Shown here: positions 8,318 through 9,611 of the stretch, piece by piece
Layout: each line of letters begins with the position of its first letter
Position numbering within the stretch: the first letter of the stretch is position 1
From: an uncultured Lachnospiraceae bacterium
GTDB lineage: Bacteria > Bacillota_A > Clostridia > Lachnospirales > Lachnospiraceae
NCBI GenBank assembly: GCA_910585855.1
Contig: CAJUGZ010000163.1
Coordinates: 1-9,611 of the forward strand
Length of the DNA stretch: 9,611 nt
Direction of reading: 5' to 3'
Program-made: the position numbers and the translations under genes
The notes under the pieces: model-generated
Databases searched by the model: none
What the model was told of the DNA's origin: nothing
The model's input: only the letters and a program-made list of their open reading frames with translations

Positions 8318-8452
8318 GGATACTATAAACTCCAACACACAAATCCTCATATTTACAACATATTTCGCAAACTACTTCTCAATTTATTTTTATATATTTC
8401 TCCTTTTCTTCTTAAAATAATTCCTACTATTTCCTATTTTTTTATTTTTCCT

Positions 8453-8481
8453 ATTATATCCCATATTATTATCAAAATCAA
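8453..8481 (-). promoter_or_regulatory. Pre-crRNA promoter
   Basis: On the minus strand, TTGATT (8481-8476) is followed after exactly 17 nt by TATAAT (8458-8453). This is a near-consensus sigma-A promoter aimed at the array. Transcription would begin near 8446, giving about 130 nt of leader RNA before the first repeat at 8317. Confidence 0.7.
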
Positions 8482-8678
8482 TATAATTATTTCCTATTTT
8501 TTAATTTTTTCCCTATTTATCGTATTTCTTTCTAAATACACCCCAAATTAACACTTATCCTTTCTTTTTATTTTATCCTCCAACATCTTTCTAAAATTTC
8601 AATCCTCCCTCCAGTTTTCATATTCTTTTTACTTCTATAAAGCATCTTTTTCCACCAAACACCAAAAATAGTTCCTTC

Positions 8679-8704
8679 AATAACAGCAAAAATCATCTGT
8701 TATT
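8679..8704. repeat. Perfect 8-bp inverted repeat in the outer leader
   Basis: AATAACAG (8679-8686) and CTGTTATT (8697-8704) are perfectly complementary around a 10-nt loop. No T-run follows on either strand, so it is not a standard terminator. It might be a protein-binding site or chance in AT-rich DNA. Confidence 0.45.
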
Positions 8705-8767
8705 ACAAAACAGATTTCTAAAAAATTTGGATGTAATTCTTTTTTGTTTCGGAGTCAAGAAACAGCC

Positions 8768-9121
8768 AGATTTCGGAATGATTGGGGTACTGCAGTGACT
8801 TCGGAAAAAAGCCAGAAGCTCTTAGGCTTCTTTTTAAAACCTAAGATTTTTTGCATATCCTGCTTCCATGCAGGGTATGCAAAAAAAGGGGCGTGTTTAG
8901 CCCGTATTCTAGAAAGGACGCACCTTACGGCTGATGTTATCTTCCTTATATCAGTCATGTTTCGGCTGTTCTACGGGCGAATTGCGCTCCGGTTCGTCCG
9001 GTTGGATGCACCTATATCAAGAAGCCTTAGAACTTCCAGCTTTTTGGAGATCGGAACAGCAGTATCCCAACCGTTCCGAAATCTAGTGTCCACAACGCCC
9101 GTAACATCCAGCGTCCACCCC
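8768..9121. repeat. MITE-like palindromic intergenic element with tail
   Basis: The outer arms 8768-8793 and 9059-9084 are complementary at 23 of 26 positions (AGATTTCGGAA...TTGGG...TACTGC). Looser complementarity continues inward to a shared AGGCTTCTT block (about 8824-8832 and 9019-9027). Inner stems include GCCCGTA/TACGGGC (8900-8906, 8972-8978) and the long hairpin at 8847-8886. Bases 9085-9121 form a tail with the GGACGCTGGAT-type motifs also found in the copy at the window start. Base composition is richer in GC than the flanking leader. No transposase is encoded; the overlapping frames on both strands look like chance. A non-autonomous transposable element or a dispersed structured repeat fits best. 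Confidence 0.7.
8847..8886. repeat. 17-bp hairpin inside the element
   Basis: The stem TTTTTTGCATA-TCCTGC pairs with GCAGGG-TATGCAAAAAA around the 6-nt loop TTCCAT. All pairs are Watson-Crick except one T-G. The U-run precedes the stem and the A-run follows it on both strands, so it is not an intrinsic terminator either way. It is the most conserved part shared with 4854-4880. Confidence 0.85.
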
Positions 9122-9611
9122 CTACAACTCCTTAAAATACCGCAAAGTAGTTTTCAGCTCCTCCACAATCTCCCCATTATTATTTTCAATCATCCGATAC
9201 CGTGCCTCTAATTCCTTTAACTTCTTCTGCTTATTCCGATTATACCTAAAAAACGCTTCTTCAAAAATAGGCTGCTGCACCACTTTATCCCGTATCTCCT
9301 GAGCAAACGGACACCAAGTAGCCATCATTTCCCGTGACACCTTATTTAACCGCACCGATCCCTGTGATTCGCTTTTTACCCAAGCCAAATAATCCATCGC
9401 AAAAACTTCCCGAGTATTCCCCTTTCCCTTTTGAATCTGCACCTTCAGCTTTTCCTTTCTATCCTCAGAAAGATTTCGATTTTTCTTATAAAACTGAATA
9501 TAATCACAATACTCCGATGTTAAAGACTTCTCTGTAATGTCATTCCATGCCATCCCCTGTACCGTTCGGCAAAGTTCCCAGCGGAAGCGAGCCACTGCCT
9601 TTATCATATCC
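9122..9611 (-). CDS. Unrecognised protein, C-terminal part (5' end outside the window)
   Basis: The reading frame stays open to the window edge, so at least 162 residues are present and the start is probably beyond 9611. The ATG at 9605-9607 cannot be judged because only four bases precede it. The protein is soluble-looking and highly charged, with many Lys, Arg and Glu, no membrane span and no signal peptide. Visible segments are ARFRWELCRTVQGMAWNDIT near the left end, a basic EDRKEKLKVQIQKGKG stretch, MDYLAWVKSESQGSVRLN, and a helical, coiled-coil-prone C-terminus (RNKQKKLKELEARYRMIENN). I do not recognise the family. I see no Cas13a-type HEPN RxxxxH pair, and no Cas1 or Cas2 signature. Codon use is like its neighbours. 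It ends in TAG, directly against the tail of the dispersed element. It lies beyond the leader of the CRISPR array, so a link with the array is possible but unsupported. Confidence 0.8.
   Translation of the reverse strand, partial: DMIKAVARFRWELCRTVQGMAWNDITEKSLTSEYCDYIQFYKKNRNLSEDRKEKLKVQIQKGKGNTREVFAMDYLAWVKSESQGSVRLNKVSREMMATWCPFAQEIRDKVVQQPIFEEAFFRYNRNKQKKLKELEARYRMIENNNGEIVEELKTTLRYFKEL

Larger units (their letters stand above)
8318..8767 (-). promoter_or_regulatory. CRISPR leader, AT-rich non-coding
   Basis: About 450 bp without a gene, strongly AT-rich and pyrimidine-biased on the plus strand. It sits next to the intact, newest end of the array. It holds a promoter pointing into the array and a direct repeat exactly 60 bp apart (about 8429-8449 and 8489-8509, both TATTTCCTATTTTTT followed by A/T) that brackets the promoter. 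A perfect 8-bp inverted repeat lies farther out at 8679-8704. The outer limit, set at the dispersed element, is a guess. Confidence 0.8.

Noticed and set aside
5032..8328. Many plus-strand ORFs and one minus-strand ORF with repeating peptides such as FNTLYFRAILY, FQYPLFSGYSLL, VSIPSIFGLFF and VKNSPKIEGIET
   Set aside because: These are translations of the CRISPR repeat. The repeat has no stop in any plus frame and 66 is a multiple of three, so frames stay open. They are not repeat proteins.
8847..8886. Hairpin considered as an intrinsic terminator
   Set aside because: The A-run follows and the T-run precedes the stem on both strands, the opposite of a terminator.
8744..9211. 155-aa plus-strand and 67-aa minus-strand ORFs over the right-hand element
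   Set aside because: They run through palindromic repeat sequence (and the longer one into the neighbouring gene antisense), with no ribosome sites. They are chance frames in a non-coding element.

Overview
The window looks like a low-GC Firmicutes chromosome, most likely a gut Clostridia of the family Lachnospiraceae. The reasons are AT-rich codon use, strong AGGAGG-type ribosome sites, a GTG start, and the gene set asp23/yloU - fakA/yloV - recG on one strand, which echoes the Bacillus/Clostridia order. The CRISPR repeat also resembles Lachnospiraceae Cas13a repeats as I remember them. All protein genes I can support lie on the minus strand.

Left third (1-4603): the end of a dispersed intergenic repeat (1-97) abuts the stop codon of recG (102-2171). 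A 373-bp gap rich in inverted and direct repeats separates recG from fakA (2545-4224), and a clear intrinsic terminator (2505-2533) follows fakA. asp23/yloU (4247-4603) lies 22 bp upstream of fakA and probably shares its transcript, with a candidate promoter at 4647-4675.

Middle (4831-8767): a very large CRISPR array (4925-8317) with 52 repeats of 36 bp and 51 spacers of 29 or 30 bp. All repeats are identical except the one at the left end. A further, badly decayed repeat lies exactly one period farther left, so the left end is the old end. The right side is an AT-rich leader with a good minus-strand promoter, so the pre-crRNA reads right to left. In that sense the repeat forms a short bulged stem with a 9-nt loop, like type VI-A (Cas13a) crRNAs. 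Several spacers carry a Shine-Dalgarno sequence and start codon on the plus strand, so their crRNAs would be antisense to mRNA start regions, as expected for RNA targeting. No cas gene is visible in the window.

Right end (8768-9611): a ~317-bp palindromic MITE-like element with imperfect terminal inverted repeats and a 17-bp internal hairpin. Its tail runs up to the stop codon of an unrecognised minus-strand gene that leaves the window. A fragment of the same element family lies at 4831-4880, on the other side of the array and in the same orientation. Array and leader are therefore bracketed by direct copies of a dispersed repeat.

Most exciting candidate: a 51-spacer, apparently orphan type VI-A-like array whose spacers appear polarised against mRNAs, embedded between mobile-like intergenic repeats beside housekeeping genes.
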